In this document: piece by piece, positions 7,972 to 18,026 of the stretch | Layout: every line of letters starts with the position of its first letter | Numbering within the stretch: position 1 is the stretch's first letter | Origin: Sphingobacterium multivorum | GTDB lineage: Bacteria > Bacteroidota > Bacteroidia > Sphingobacteriales > Sphingobacteriaceae | Direction of reading: 5' to 3' | DNA: 64,000 bases | Assembly (NCBI RefSeq): GCF_900457465.1 | Contig: NZ_UAUU01000011.1 | Span: forward strand, 868,001-932,000 | The notes under the pieces: model-generated | The model's database searches: none | What the model was told of the DNA's origin: nothing | What the model saw: only the letters and a program-made list of their open reading frames with translations | Position numbers and translations under genes: made by a program

Positions 7972-8079
7972 TCAAAGATAGTTGTATATAAATAATTGTG
8001 AATACGCTAATTTACTGTTTACAGGATCATCTTTTGCCCATGCAACAATAAAAGCGCGTATAGATTCATGCTGGATCGA
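7972..8079 (-). pseudogene. C-terminal fragment, unknown protein
   Basis: Within the 335-base gap between 7820 and 8154, a minus-strand frame reads ESIRAFIVAWAKDDPVNSKL and on to a stop at 7972-7974. It looks like a genuine protein tail (acidic, compositionally ordinary) but is cut off upstream by a TAG. No family is recognised. I see nothing else in the gap. Confidence 0.3.
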
Positions 8080-8154
8080 CTATTGACCTGTTGTTAGCTA
8101 CTAGTGTCCATAATGGATGCCGCCAGAGTTGCCTTGGCTCATCATGGCGACGTA

Positions 8155-8980
8155 CTATTTCAATTTTTTAGCGGCTTTATTTTCTACGAGCGACTTCATT
8201 TGTGTTACCGCTACTTTATTCAGTTGCATAAGCCGTTCATTTTGTGGTACTCCTTGTTGAATTAATAACGCGTTTATACTTTCCATGTTGCTTAGCACGA
8301 CCAACTGTTCTATAATCGCGTAGTCTCGAATATTGCCCTTTTTATCAGGATTAGTATCTCGCCATTGTTTGGCAGTTATTCCAAATAGTGCGATATTAAG
8401 TATATCGGCTTCGTTGGCATAAACGGAATTTGACTGTTGTTTGGTGATTTCTGGCGGAATAAGATTTTCTTTGATAGCATCTGTATGGATTTGATAATTC
8501 ACCTTAGCTAGCGTTCTATTTAAATCCCAATTTAATTTCAAACGATTGTTTTCATCGTCTTTTAAACGTTGAAACTCCTTTATTATATAAAGTTTAAACT
8601 CGATTGAAATCCAGGAAGCGAATTCTAGTGCTATGTCCTTATGAGCAAAAGTTCCCCCCGTACCTTCCAGCTTTAGAAATTATACCAATTGCGTTGGTAT
8701 TTTCTATTCAGCGTTTGGGAGTCATCACAAAACTATTGAGACCAGCTTGTTTTCTAAACCCGTCGAATTCGACGGGTTTAAAATTGGGATTATATATACT
8801 TTCCCAAAAACCTAAGAGTTCAATTGTATTGCGATTTCTCATCCAGTTTTTAATTAAATCGTCAGTATGTGCCGAATCTTTGTGTCTTGCAATATCCGTA
8901 AGTCATATGTAATCATTTTGATTTTCTTGATATAGGAGAATATCTACTCCTTGTACATTAATTTTTTTATTCTTAGTCAT
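8155..8980 (-). pseudogene. KilA-N domain protein, inactivated
   Basis: From the ATG at 8978-8980 the minus strand reads a KilA-N-type DNA-binding protein of about 274 residues. It has LTDIARHKDSAHTDDLIKNW, then FKPVEFDGFRKQAGLNSF, GTFAHKDIALEFASWIS and the tail ITAKQWRDTNPDKKGNIRDY. The frame is broken three times: a TGA at 8903-8905, a TGA (probably for TGG) at 8708-8710, and one extra G in the G6 run at 8654-8659. The last 128 codons stay open. KilA-N proteins are common in phages and in Bacteroidota islands. The two nonsense changes suggest genuine decay. Confidence 0.85.
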
Positions 8981-9000
8981 GCTTTTAGATTTGATAAGTT

Positions 9001-9553
9001 CTTCCCGTCAGCTCGAGAAAACTAGATGGCATATTGGCTATTACAATTTTATTTTACTTTTTATGAAGATAAATATACTAAAAAAATAGCAATACATAAA
9101 TAGATATATATAAAGATTTAGAATAAAACCTTAAGCCCTTCTTCCTTTTACTTCGAATCCCCAGGTTTGATTGCTTGAATTGTTCCTATATAAAAATGTT
9201 TTTATCTAAATTTTTGTCCGATACCAGACGGATGATTTTGAATAATGTATCCTATTGGTCTGGGACAACTGGTTTGAAGGAGAGATGAAAGCCAGCAAAA
9301 AAAGGTTAGAAGAATTATCTGGTCATTTTAGTTTTGAAATTTTTGATAACGGAACAGAGTCCTTCATCAACCTGACTTAATTCAGAGCATGAGCAAGCTA
9401 ATTAAATTCTATAAATAAGTATTGTCATTGGAAATTTATAAAATCTGATTAACGAAGCTTTTATAGCGCACCCCTTCGTCGAGAGGTGCGCATTACATGT
9501 GAACGTGAATACTATTTGAACCAAAGGTTTTCTATATTCCTGATTTGTGCCTA
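9001..9553. other. Gene-poor stretch with one short open fragment
   Basis: AT-rich DNA with no complete gene. One plus-strand open fragment (9246-9380) reads WDNWFEGEMKASKKRLEELS and ends NGTESFINLT; it looks like a protein tail preceded by a TAA and has no recognised family. A short inverted repeat GCGCACC/GGTGCGC (9466-9472, 9485-9491) lies near the right end but has no T run. Confidence 0.4.
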
Positions 9554-10142
9554 TTAGTTCGGCATAACGACAATAGCTTGGGAAAAGTCAATGACTTTGT
9601 ACTTCTTTTTTATTTTTTGGTCGAGTATGACCTTATCATTCGTGAATGAAACAGAGGGTTTTAAAATGCCAGGTTCCAGATAGTTTAATGAGTTTTCTGT
9701 GATCTTAAAAGTAAAGCGTTCTAATTCATCTATGTTTATCAGGCCAGCGTTTACTTTATCTTCAAAATCATCCGTTGTATCTATATTCTTAAAAATATAT
9801 TCTGTATACATTTTACCTCCATACCACTTACTATTGGTCCACCAATAATTTAGAATAGCGTAGTTTCCTGGCTCAATAGTGTATATGAAGGTATTTTCCT
9901 TTGATATTTGAATGTCGGCTTCACTCTAAATGCAAAACCTCCTTTGTTTCTGTATTGATCAAACGTATGTCCTGCGGAAAACCTCCACTGCTGAATCCTA
10001 ATCGTTGGATAAAGTTACCATAGATAATTGCTTTCCCCTTCGGTATACCGTCGTCACTTGCGATATCAGTAAGGTGTTTTAGATTTTGAGCATTAATATG
10101 TATTGATAAAAAAACTAAGATTACTGTTATTATACGTTTCAT
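9554..10142 (-). pseudogene. Secreted hypothetical protein with two frameshifts
   Basis: The first open segment starts best at 10142, MKRIITVILVFLSIHINAQ, a clean signal peptide, and includes YGNFIQRLGFSSGGFPQDI. The last one (9554-9811) ends FSQAIVVMPN. One added T near 9926 and one added A near 9895 join them through FRVKPTFKY, IEPGNYAILNYWW and GGKMYTEYIF into one frame of 196 residues. The total length (589 bases plus two) is then a whole number of codons. The protein is predicted to be exported. No function is known to me. It could be intact if the two missing bases are sequencing errors. Confidence 0.55.
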
Positions 10143-10324
10143 TTCTAAAGCAGATATTGGCTGACAAATATTCTTTGCGAACATTATTTAGATTAACTAG
10201 CTAGGGATAAAGCTAAAATAAATACCTCATATTTTATGTGTCAATTATGAATTTAACGATTATATAACACATCAATTTCCCAATGAGTTCTTTGCATTTA
10301 TTTTTGTCTTCCATTTAATTTGAT

Positions 10325-11036
10325 CTAAAAATCGAAGCCCAATTCGGATAGCATTCGTTCGTGATTATTCATAAAATACTTCATCAATTTATATTGTTCG
10401 GTATCCTGATATGCAATCAGCTTTATTCCATTTTCAGATACCTGATAGATATCAGCTTCGGGATAGCCCATTAGGATTGGGGAGTGTGTTGCGATAATGA
10501 ATTGGGATCTCAGTTCTACAAGCTCTCTTATTCGGCTCAACATATTTAGCTGGCTTATGATAGACAGTGCGATTCTGGCTCATCAAAAATATAGAGTCCA
10601 TTACCGTTGAGGCGATGATGTAATAAATAAGAGAAGCTTTCACCATGAGATCATTCGTGGGAGCGATCCACCATAGATTGCTGAGCTTCATATTGATCTA
10701 CTGCGGTGGCTACATTATAAAAACTTTCAGCCCTGAGAAAATAACCATCTCTGTTGCGATATGCGGTTCGTATCACTTGGATATCTTCGAATAAAGCAGA
10801 ATGGGAATCCATGGTGCTAAAATTAAAATTGCAGCTTCCACCTTCAGGATTAAAGTCTGCATTGATGGCTATCGCTTCTACTAGTGTCGATTTCCCGATA
10901 CCATTTTCTCCTACGATGAAAGTCACAGGACTCCGAAATTTAGTTCCACCAGCGCTGATAATGACAGAATATTATACGGATAATGGTCGCGGTCTTCCTG
11001 CGGTTTTTTATTTCGGATTTGGCTAATATAAATCAT
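10325..11036 (-). pseudogene. AAA family ATPase, degraded
   Basis: From ATG 11036 the gene reads a compact ABC/RecF-like ATPase of about 237 residues. Walker A is VGENGIGKSTLVEA, the signature-like region SHGESFSYLL, Walker B GLYIFDEPES, and the switch histidine region QFIIATHSPILMGYP. Three lesions are visible: a missing A near 10940, an in-frame TGA before SHGESF, and a missing G in the codon after DEPES near 10574. Its start overlaps the stop of the small gene upstream by ATGA, which suggests an ancestral two-gene operon. Its 3' end is repeated at 83-202. Confidence 0.85.
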
Positions 11037-11212
11037 CTTACTAAGCAATTGTGGAGTACCCTCTTGTTTTTTCGCGACTTCAGACTGATTTTTTCTAAGA
11101 ACATTTTATATTCTTCTATTTTAGGATTAAATTCTATCAAAGATTCGTTATAATATGGCAATAACCAGCTCAACGAAAATAGTTTAGTCGGTCAAAAAGG
11201 GTATGAAGACAT
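11033..11212 (-). pseudogene. Small gene upstream of the AAA ATPase, nonsense-interrupted
   Basis: ATG 11212 begins MSSYPF, then a TGA (11192-11194), then the frame stays open for about 53 codons (PTKLFSLSWLLPYYNESLIE and a basic tail ending KRVLHNCLVR). The stop TGA overlaps the ATPase start as ATGA. The overlap supports a real ancestral gene translated together with the ATPase. The family is not recognised. Confidence 0.35.
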
Positions 11213-11299
11213 TCTTTTGTTATGAAAAATTTGCATAGCTCTACCAGGTACATTTAGTAGAGACTATACAAATTTTTTCCTGTTGAAACTATAAATACG

Positions 11300-12276
11300 C
11301 TAATGTTTCATTTTTCCTTTTCCAGTCTGTTCTAATGCTAGCTTCAGAGCCCGAGCGAGGTTTTCTGCGTTTCCAATTGCCCAGTAGTGCAAAAAGAATA
11401 CATGGGGTTTTCATGAACCATATGATTGTGTACTGCAACGACTTCAATACCATTTTCTATTAAAGTTTTATAACAGGTGCTACTTCATCCTCTAGCATAG
11501 CGAAATCTCCAGCTATTGCTGCTTTTTCATTTGTACCCTGAAAAGCTATCCAAGTGTTATAACCAAAAAAAGTTGATATAGGAATGCCATGCTCGGTAAT
11601 AGGAGCGTCGGACGTCCTATGGTATATTTATACACTCCACTGGACATTTCTCCTTGGATACCTAGTATTGCATCAATTCTTTTGATATCAATACTGTTGT
11701 CCACAGTTCTTCCTGTAAATTGTCCTTTCGCTGGATCTGTGCCCCGAGTTTCCTTTACCTTATCCAAAATAGCTTTGGCTTTCGCAGCCATTTGCTCGAC
11801 ACTTCCACTTCCGCCAATATGCATATACATCACATTGGGGTGATTTCTTACAAAGTGGTTGTGAATAGCAGTTATCGTTAGTCCTTGTTTTATTACCTCA
11901 AACTGAACGGGTTTTAGATCATTTTCAGTAATAACAATATTCCCATAATCATTGCGCCATCATGAGCCGGAGTAAAGGCTATCCAGGTTCCGAGTCCCAT
12001 TGGCGGTATGATTTTAAAGCCATCCACATTGATGTCTAGATCATTTTGAGGAACAGTAATCTTATATTCTCCATTATTTTCCTTGCCCTTTACCTGTACA
12101 ATCTTTTCAATGACGGAAATATCAAGCGGCTTCAATTTTATACGATTATTGCTTGAATGGTCTGCCTTGATCATGCTGCCATGGGTAGCTTCTTGTTGAG
12201 CATGTAGTTCTGCTGATACTAATAATAGCGCGGAAATGGATAACGGAATAGTTAACAGTTTTGTTAGATTTTTCAT
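11300..12276 (-). pseudogene. DUF1259 (LppY/LpqO-like) exported protein, frameshifted
   Basis: An N-terminal signal peptide (LLLVSAELHAQ) is followed by two DUF1259 repeats. The first has GLGTWIAFTPAHDGAMIMG and TITAIHNHFVRNHPNVMYMH; the second has FGYNTWIAFQGTNEKAA, then VVAVHNHMVHENP. The His-containing HNH(F/M) turns recur in both. Four one-base losses (after MIMG, at the proline codon before DAPITEHG, in VIKTLIENG, and after NPMY) break the frame; adding them gives exactly 326 residues with no nonsense codon. It is the last gene of the minus-strand operon with the RND pump. DUF1259 has no firmly established function. Confidence 0.75.
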
Positions 12277-12335
12277 AATGAAATATTTATTGGATTCTTC
12301 GGGAATATCCCTAAATAAAATACACTGATTTTATT

Positions 12336-13438
12336 TTATTGTTTTGTTATTACTTTTTTATCTGGTTTCAGCTCTTCATTTGGTTTTAGTACGATCAGAT
12401 CACCAATCTTTAAATTTCCGAATATTTCCTGTTTTCCCCAACAGCGAGCCCATTTCTGACATCAATCCATTTTGTAATACCATTGGATATAACGATGACA
12501 AATCTTCTTTCAAGTGTTGTAAGTACAGCTGAGTTGGGTACAATAAAAGAGGGCTGTGTTCTGGCAAATTTAAGGTTGACGTTGGCAAAACTTCCGGGTT
12601 TAAGCTTAAGATCTGGATTTTGAACTTCAAATTCCCACAGTTCGCTTCGCGTTTCGGAATTAATACTTCCTGATTTTCGTGAAAGGACCGCCGTGAATAG
12701 TTTATCCGGAAATGAACTAGTTGTTAATTCTCCTTTATTTTCCATTAGCTGTGCCCCAGAATAAATCTCAGGTACAGGTATTTGAAGTCTTAATATCCTA
12801 TTATCTTCTATTTCAAATAAAGGAGGTTCATTTAAATTTCCGACAAAAGACCCAATATTGATATTGCGTTTTGTAATAATTCCTGTATAAGGAGCTACGA
12901 TGGCAAGATAATTTCCTACCTGTCTATAAGATTTAGCGGCAAACTTGGAAGCATTGTAGTTGGCCTCATCAGCCAGCATCTGTGATTTTGCTTTTTCCAG
13001 TTCTGATGCAGCTACTACGCCGTCGGACTTAGATGCCTTATTGATGCGGTCGTAATAATCCAAGCTAGATTGATAATTAGAATAAGACATTTTTTCCTTT
13101 GCAATCAGCTCCTGAAGACGTGAGTTTATTTCTGGAGCATCCACTAACGCAAGTATTTGGCCCTTTGTCACCTTTGAACCGAGATCAACATTTAGGCTTT
13201 TGATATAACCAGGAACTTTTGCTCTTATTTCAACTTTTTCATAAGGTAGAAGATTACCCGGAAGGGATATACTCTTTTGTAGTGTAGATGAATCTAATGT
13301 CGTCACCTGAACTGAATCTGGCTTTATCTCTTCTGCAGCAGTGTTTTTTTTATCACTTTTTTTGCCCATACAGGAAATAGTTAGCGATAAGGCTATTAGA
13401 GCGAGAAATTTTCTTGAATTTATTAATTTAGTTTTCAT
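12336..13438 (-). pseudogene. RND periplasmic adaptor (membrane fusion protein), late frameshift
   Basis: A lipoprotein (LSLTISC) of the AcrA/HlyD type. The barrel-lipoyl halves are visible as VEIRAKVPGYIKSLNVDLGS and YLAIVAPYTGIITKRNI; a coiled hairpin lies between them. The open frame stops at 12410 after GENRKYSEI, but adding one G in the G4 run at about 12435 restores a C-terminus ending KPDKKVITKQ at 12336 (367 residues). The lost part is only the membrane-proximal tail, so partial function is possible even if the shift is real. It lies 16 bases after the RND permease gene and links the inner permease to the TolC channel. Confidence 0.85.
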
Positions 13439-13454
13439 GATCTGGATTTCTTAG

Positions 13455-16400
13455 TTATTTTTCTTCGGGAAATAGTGATACTCCTGCTTGCTCCTTGCTA
13501 CCTATGAGTAGGTCATGTACCAATGGTACGATGAGCAAACTGCTAATCGTACTAAATACTAATCCACCTATAACAGCAATTGCCAATGGTGCTGTCTGTT
13601 TACCTCCTTCACTCAATCCGATGGCCATCGGTACCATTCCCACGATCATTGCGAGACTAGTCATCAATATAGGTCGAAGTCTATTGGAAGCAGCCGTTAC
13701 TGCTGGCATATCGTATTTAAATTTTTCTCGCCTTATCGTTTCGGCATTTGATACAAGAAGGATCGCGTTGGCAATAGCAACACCCAAGGCCATAATGCAT
13801 CCCATAAAGGATTGAATATTAATCGTGTTTCCTGTAAAATATAGTATTAATATAGAACCTGCCAACGCTCCGGGTAACACAGTAAGAACAGTAAAAGCAA
13901 GTTTAAAGGATTGGAAAAAAGCTGCCAACATGAGTAGGACAACAAAGATCGCCAAAGCCAAGCCTATAGTGAGCTCTTCAATAGTCTGTATGAGCATTTC
14001 TGATTGACCACGTGTATAGACTTTTACTCCAGCAGGGAGAGATCCCAATAGTTTGATGTTTTTATTTACATCTTTTACTGCGGTTCCAAGGTCTTTATTA
14101 TAAATATTTGCTGTTAGTGAAATATAGCGCTGTTGGTTTATTCGATCATATTCTCCTATGGAGTTGATCTTTTTTATACTTGCAATATCCCGTAAGTATA
14201 CTGTTTTCCCATCCTTATTTGAAATCGGTAGTTCCTCAATTTTTTCTACGGCATTCATGTGCATCTGGGGATACTCTACTTGAACTTGATAAGCATTTCC
14301 TGAGCTATTGTCGAGCCAATAGATGGGTTGGATAAATCTACTCGACGAAGTTGCATCAAGTACGGATCGGCCTGCTTTTTCAACCGAGATATCCATCTGG
14401 CCCATTTTTATTCTATCATAATTGATTTGAAGAGTTGGATATTCTAAGGGTTGTCCGATCTGCACATCACGTAAATAATCTATTTTATCTAATATGTTTT
14501 TTAATTTTTTGGCGATTTCTTGGCTCTGACTTAGATTTTTTCCCTGGATTATTATTTCTATTGGATTATTGGCGCCTAAACTCATTACCTGATCAACAAG
14601 ATCCGCAGGTTCAAAAGACAATGATAATTCGGGCATGTTTTTCGCTACTCCATGCCTTATACTTTCTTTGAGTTGTTCAAGGGGGAGATTTGATTCCTTT
14701 GTTAAATTTACTTTCAAAACAGCTTCTTGAGGACCGCTGGTGTAGAGGTAAATCGGATTAATAGCATAGGTGGGAGGCTGTAGTCCCACAAAAGCAGAAG
14801 TGATTGCAATATTTTCCTTCCCAGCGATACTGTCTATCATTGAAAGAACTTTCTTTGTTGCATCCTCTGTTCTTTCGATTCGGGTTCCCGGCCGCATCTT
14901 TAATCTGACCTGCATCTGACCTGCATCAACCTTTGGGAAAATTTCCGTCCCAGATCCCAAGTAGCTCAGATAGGCAATAGTAGTCAAACCAATGAGCGAC
15001 ACGGGAACAATAATGGATTTTCTTTTCCGACATTTTAAAACGAAAGCTACGAGACGATCTTTAAGATTTTGAAGCGGGTCTAATGTTAGTTTCTCTTTCT
15101 TTTCAGCCATAAACCAATTGCAGAGTATCGGTACCAGTGTTTGCGATAACAGAAATGAAGCAATCATTGCAAAACCAACGGCTAATGACAAAGGTTTAAA
15201 CATTGACCTTGGCACGCCGGTCATAAAGAAAGAGGGAACAAATACGGCAAGGATGCTTAAAAGAATAAGCAATTTGGGGATCGCCATCTCTTTACATGCT
15301 GTCCATACAGCCTTTCGGATGGGCATCTCATTTTCAAGATGATGATGTATGTTTTCAATAGTCACCGTGGATTCATCAACAAGTATACCTACCGCCAATG
15401 CCAACCCCCCTAAGGTCATAATATTAATGGTTTGTCCTGTTAAATATAGTCCCGTTAATGCCGCTAGTAAAGCCAAAGGAATATTTACAACCACAATGAT
15501 CGCACTCCTGATATCTCTTAAAAATAGTAGAACCATCAAGCCGGTCAAGAATGCGCCAAGTATACCTTCAAATAATACACTTTGGAGAGAATTGCTAACA
15601 TAGCCCGATTGATCAAATTCATAAGATACTTTAATGTCAGGTGGTATGGCCGACTGCATATCTGGTAAAGCATGTTTAATAGCCTGAACGACATCCCAAG
15701 TAGAAGCATCAGCTCGTTTAGTGACAGGAATATAAACCGTTCTTTTACCATTAATCAATGCGTAGCCAGTCGTTACATCCGCTCCATTATTAATTGATGC
15801 AACGTCCCTGACATATACAGTTGCACCTTCTTTATTCTTGACAGCGATATTTTCGAGTTCTTTGAAATCCGACACAATACTATTAGAAGGTGTAATTATA
15901 GTTTGATCAGCCGAACGTATATTACCTGCCGGAAGGATTGAATTATTCTTAGCGATGGCAGTAACGAGTTCATCAGCAGTTAGATTATAACCTCTTAGCC
16001 TTTCAGGGTCTGCTTTTATGACAATGGTTTTTTGGTTTCCCCCGAAAGGAGGTGGAGCTGATACACCCGGAAGAGAAGCAAACATAGGACGTACCTTGAA
16101 TAAAGCGAGGTCTTGGATCTCATTTGAGCTTCTTGTCTCGCTACGGAATACCAATTGACCAATTGGTACCGAGCCAGCATCATAGCGCATGATAAATGGT
16201 GGGAGTGTGCCTGGGGGCATGAATGATTTTGAACGATTTACATAAGAAACTACTTCTGCCATTGCAGCTGCCATATCGGTCCCTTCATGAAACTGTAACT
16301 TTATTAATCCCAATCCCTGTATAGACTTGCTTTCAACAGTTTTTATTCCGGTGATGTATAGAAAATGATATTCATAATAAGATGTTACAAAGCCTTCCAT

Positions 16401-16577
16401 TTGCTGTGGGGAAAGTCCTCCATAGGTTTGGGCAACATAGATCGTAGGTGCATTTATATTCGGAAAAATATCTATCGGTGATTTCTTAATTGCTAGGATG
16501 GAGGATGCAAGTATACCGAGCACCAAAACAAGGATAGTTATGGGTTTCTGGAGCGCAAACTTAATTAATTTTATCAT
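13455..16577 (-). CDS. RND efflux permease, HAE-like
   Basis: 1040 residues, full length for an RND pump, with the two-fold repeat of six membrane spans and two large periplasmic loops each. The transmembrane-4 proton-relay region reads GILVDESTVTIENIHHHLE, i.e. a single Asp followed by Glu, not the Asp-Asp pair of AcrB or the D-x(4)-E pattern of CusA/CzcA. The start follows a typical N-terminal hydrophobic helix. It is sandwiched between TolC (7 bases upstream) and the adaptor (16 bases downstream). Substrate is likely an organic compound or drug, but that is inference; metal use is not excluded. Confidence 0.92.
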   Translation of the reverse strand: MIKLIKFALQKPITILVLVLGILASSILAIKKSPIDIFPNINAPTIYVAQTYGGLSPQQMEGFVTSYYEYHFLYITGIKTVESKSIQGLGLIKLQFHEGTDMAAAMAEVVSYVNRSKSFMPPGTLPPFIMRYDAGSVPIGQLVFRSETRSSNEIQDLALFKVRPMFASLPGVSAPPPFGGNQKTIVIKADPERLRGYNLTADELVTAIAKNNSILPAGNIRSADQTIITPSNSIVSDFKELENIAVKNKEGATVYVRDVASINNGADVTTGYALINGKRTVYIPVTKRADASTWDVVQAIKHALPDMQSAIPPDIKVSYEFDQSGYVSNSLQSVLFEGILGAFLTGLMVLLFLRDIRSAIIVVVNIPLALLAALTGLYLTGQTINIMTLGGLALAVGILVDESTVTIENIHHHLENEMPIRKAVWTACKEMAIPKLLILLSILAVFVPSFFMTGVPRSMFKPLSLAVGFAMIASFLLSQTLVPILCNWFMAEKKEKLTLDPLQNLKDRLVAFVLKCRKRKSIIVPVSLIGLTTIAYLSYLGSGTEIFPKVDAGQMQVRLKMRPGTRIERTEDATKKVLSMIDSIAGKENIAITSAFVGLQPPTYAINPIYLYTSGPQEAVLKVNLTKESNLPLEQLKESIRHGVAKNMPELSLSFEPADLVDQVMSLGANNPIEIIIQGKNLSQSQEIAKKLKNILDKIDYLRDVQIGQPLEYPTLQINYDRIKMGQMDISVEKAGRSVLDATSSSRFIQPIYWLDNSSGNAYQVQVEYPQMHMNAVEKIEELPISNKDGKTVYLRDIASIKKINSIGEYDRINQQRYISLTANIYNKDLGTAVKDVNKNIKLLGSLPAGVKVYTRGQSEMLIQTIEELTIGLALAIFVVLLMLAAFFQSFKLAFTVLTVLPGALAGSILILYFTGNTINIQSFMGCIMALGVAIANAILLVSNAETIRREKFKYDMPAVTAASNRLRPILMTSLAMIVGMVPMAIGLSEGGKQTAPLAIAVIGGLVFSTISSLLIVPLVHDLLIGSKEQAGVSLFPEEK

Positions 16578-16583
16578 CGTGAT

Positions 16584-17957
16584 TTATTTTTGAATTGCGT
16601 TAGTGAAAATTGTGACATCGCCGTCAATTACAGTTAGGAGAAGATATGCTTTCCAGGCATCCAGATATGCTTTTTTATTATCCAGCTCAGCTTTTAGCAA
16701 ACTATACTGCACCTGGATAAGATCCGATAGATTGATCAGTCCGGCACTATATCTTGCCTGTATGGCAAAAAAAGCATATTGCGCCGCATTTAACTGCTTT
16801 GTAGTTTCGGCAGCCACCAGAATACAATTGGAAAGCGTTTCACTAGCTATCTGTTGTTGAATTGATAGCAGGTCTTTACTTTGATCTATTTTCTCTTTAG
16901 CAGCTAAAGTTAGCATTTGTTGTTCCTGAAGCTTTTTTCTGGTTTCGCCATATTTCATTATAGGTAGGCTCAATTGAAATCCAATTGCATAATTTATTCT
17001 GTTTAACGAAAGTCCTTTTATGTCTCTATTCGTTCCGTTTTCTTGAAACCCTGAGCCTCTACCAAATGCTGTACTCCACAAAGTAACCTTAGGTAGATAG
17101 TCTTTGTTAATCGTGTTCTCTTTTAATAAATTTAGAGACAAACTGCTCTCGGCGGTTTTCAACATAGGGTTTTGACTAAAATTTGAACCACCTTGAGTTA
17201 TTGGAGGCAGCACACTTATGAATGCTGTATCCGTTGGCAAGGGGAGGTCTTTGGAGGAAATAAGATGTGCAAGTAAAAGCTGATAAACTTTTTGTTGTTT
17301 TGTTGAATTGAGCACCTCAACTGTCGCTTTCGATAATTCGGATGAGAAAAATGTGCTGTCTGCTCCCGGTCTTATACCATTTTTGGAAAGAACGGCACTC
17401 TGTTTTAGATTGATTTTTGTCCTTTGTGTATTAGCAGAATAGATCTTGGTATGTTCGAGTGACAGTATTAAATCCAAATAGGTATTTATGATCTTAGTCC
17501 GGTGCTCAAGAGTAGATTCTTTAAATACCGCTTCTTTCACCCTATATTCCGCTGAAGCTTCGCCAATTTTGGCATCTTTTTGACCAAAAGTGAGTATATC
17601 CCAATTCAGTAATACACCAGCTGCACTTCCTACTGTGGGGGTAAATGAATTGCTGACCGAAGGTGGACCGCTGATGGGCAGTATCCCATTTGGATAAAAA
17701 AGTCCGGTGGTGTTATTTGCAGTCGCTAAACCAACTTGATAATTAGCATCAATATTTGGTAATTTGCTATATTGAACGACATTGATATGCTTTGCCGCTG
17801 CTTCAGCTTCATAAAGGATACTTTGTAATTGGTGATAATTTTCACCTTGAGAAATAGCGTCTTTCAGGCTGATCCGCTTTTCCTCAGAATGTTGAGCTAA
17901 TAATTTTGGTGGGCCAAAAAAGAAAAAGACGCCAATACAATAAAACCATTTAACCAT
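16584..17957 (-). CDS. TolC-family outer membrane efflux protein
   Basis: 457 residues with an N-terminal hydrophobic signal (FYCIGVFFFFGPPKLLAQ). Two OEP repeats are visible, with helical segments ending ALIxLSDLIQVQYSLL-like near the C-terminus (SAGLINLSDLIQVQ), and a beta-strand region in each half. It would form the outer membrane trimeric channel for the adjacent RND permease and adaptor. It begins 69 bases after the sensor kinase gene, and that gap holds a strong hairpin, so expression may be separable from the two-component genes. Confidence 0.93.
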   Translation of the reverse strand: MVKWFYCIGVFFFFGPPKLLAQHSEEKRISLKDAISQGENYHQLQSILYEAEAAAKHINVVQYSKLPNIDANYQVGLATANNTTGLFYPNGILPISGPPSVSNSFTPTVGSAAGVLLNWDILTFGQKDAKIGEASAEYRVKEAVFKESTLEHRTKIINTYLDLILSLEHTKIYSANTQRTKINLKQSAVLSKNGIRPGADSTFFSSELSKATVEVLNSTKQQKVYQLLLAHLISSKDLPLPTDTAFISVLPPITQGGSNFSQNPMLKTAESSLSLNLLKENTINKDYLPKVTLWSTAFGRGSGFQENGTNRDIKGLSLNRINYAIGFQLSLPIMKYGETRKKLQEQQMLTLAAKEKIDQSKDLLSIQQQIASETLSNCILVAAETTKQLNAAQYAFFAIQARYSAGLINLSDLIQVQYSLLKAELDNKKAYLDAWKAYLLLTVIDGDVTIFTNAIQK

Positions 17958-17966
17958 TTTATTTAA

Positions 17967-17999
17967 GTTTGTCCCCTTAGGGTGTTTATAGGGACAAAC
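17967..17999 (-). promoter_or_regulatory. Hairpin in the leader of the TolC gene
   Basis: GTTTGTCCC (17967-17975) and GGGACAAAC (17991-17999) form a perfect 9-bp stem with a 15-base loop, 9 bases before the TolC start. No T run follows on the minus strand, so it looks more like a leader structure or operator than a simple terminator. Confidence 0.5.
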
Positions 18000-18026
18000 C
18001 TAAAAAGTGATTTTGGAGAAATTTTG

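Noticed and set aside
9466..9491. Terminator GCGCACC/GGTGCGC
   Set aside because: The stem is short and no T run follows on either strand.
12313..12336. AAATAAAAT/ATTTTATTT palindrome as a terminator between the adaptor and DUF1259
   Set aside because: The stem consists only of A/T pairs and is too weak to be convincing.
13825..14007. Plus-strand ORFs inside the RND permease and other large genes
   Set aside because: They are antisense shadows with low-complexity composition and no recognisable domain or ribosome site.
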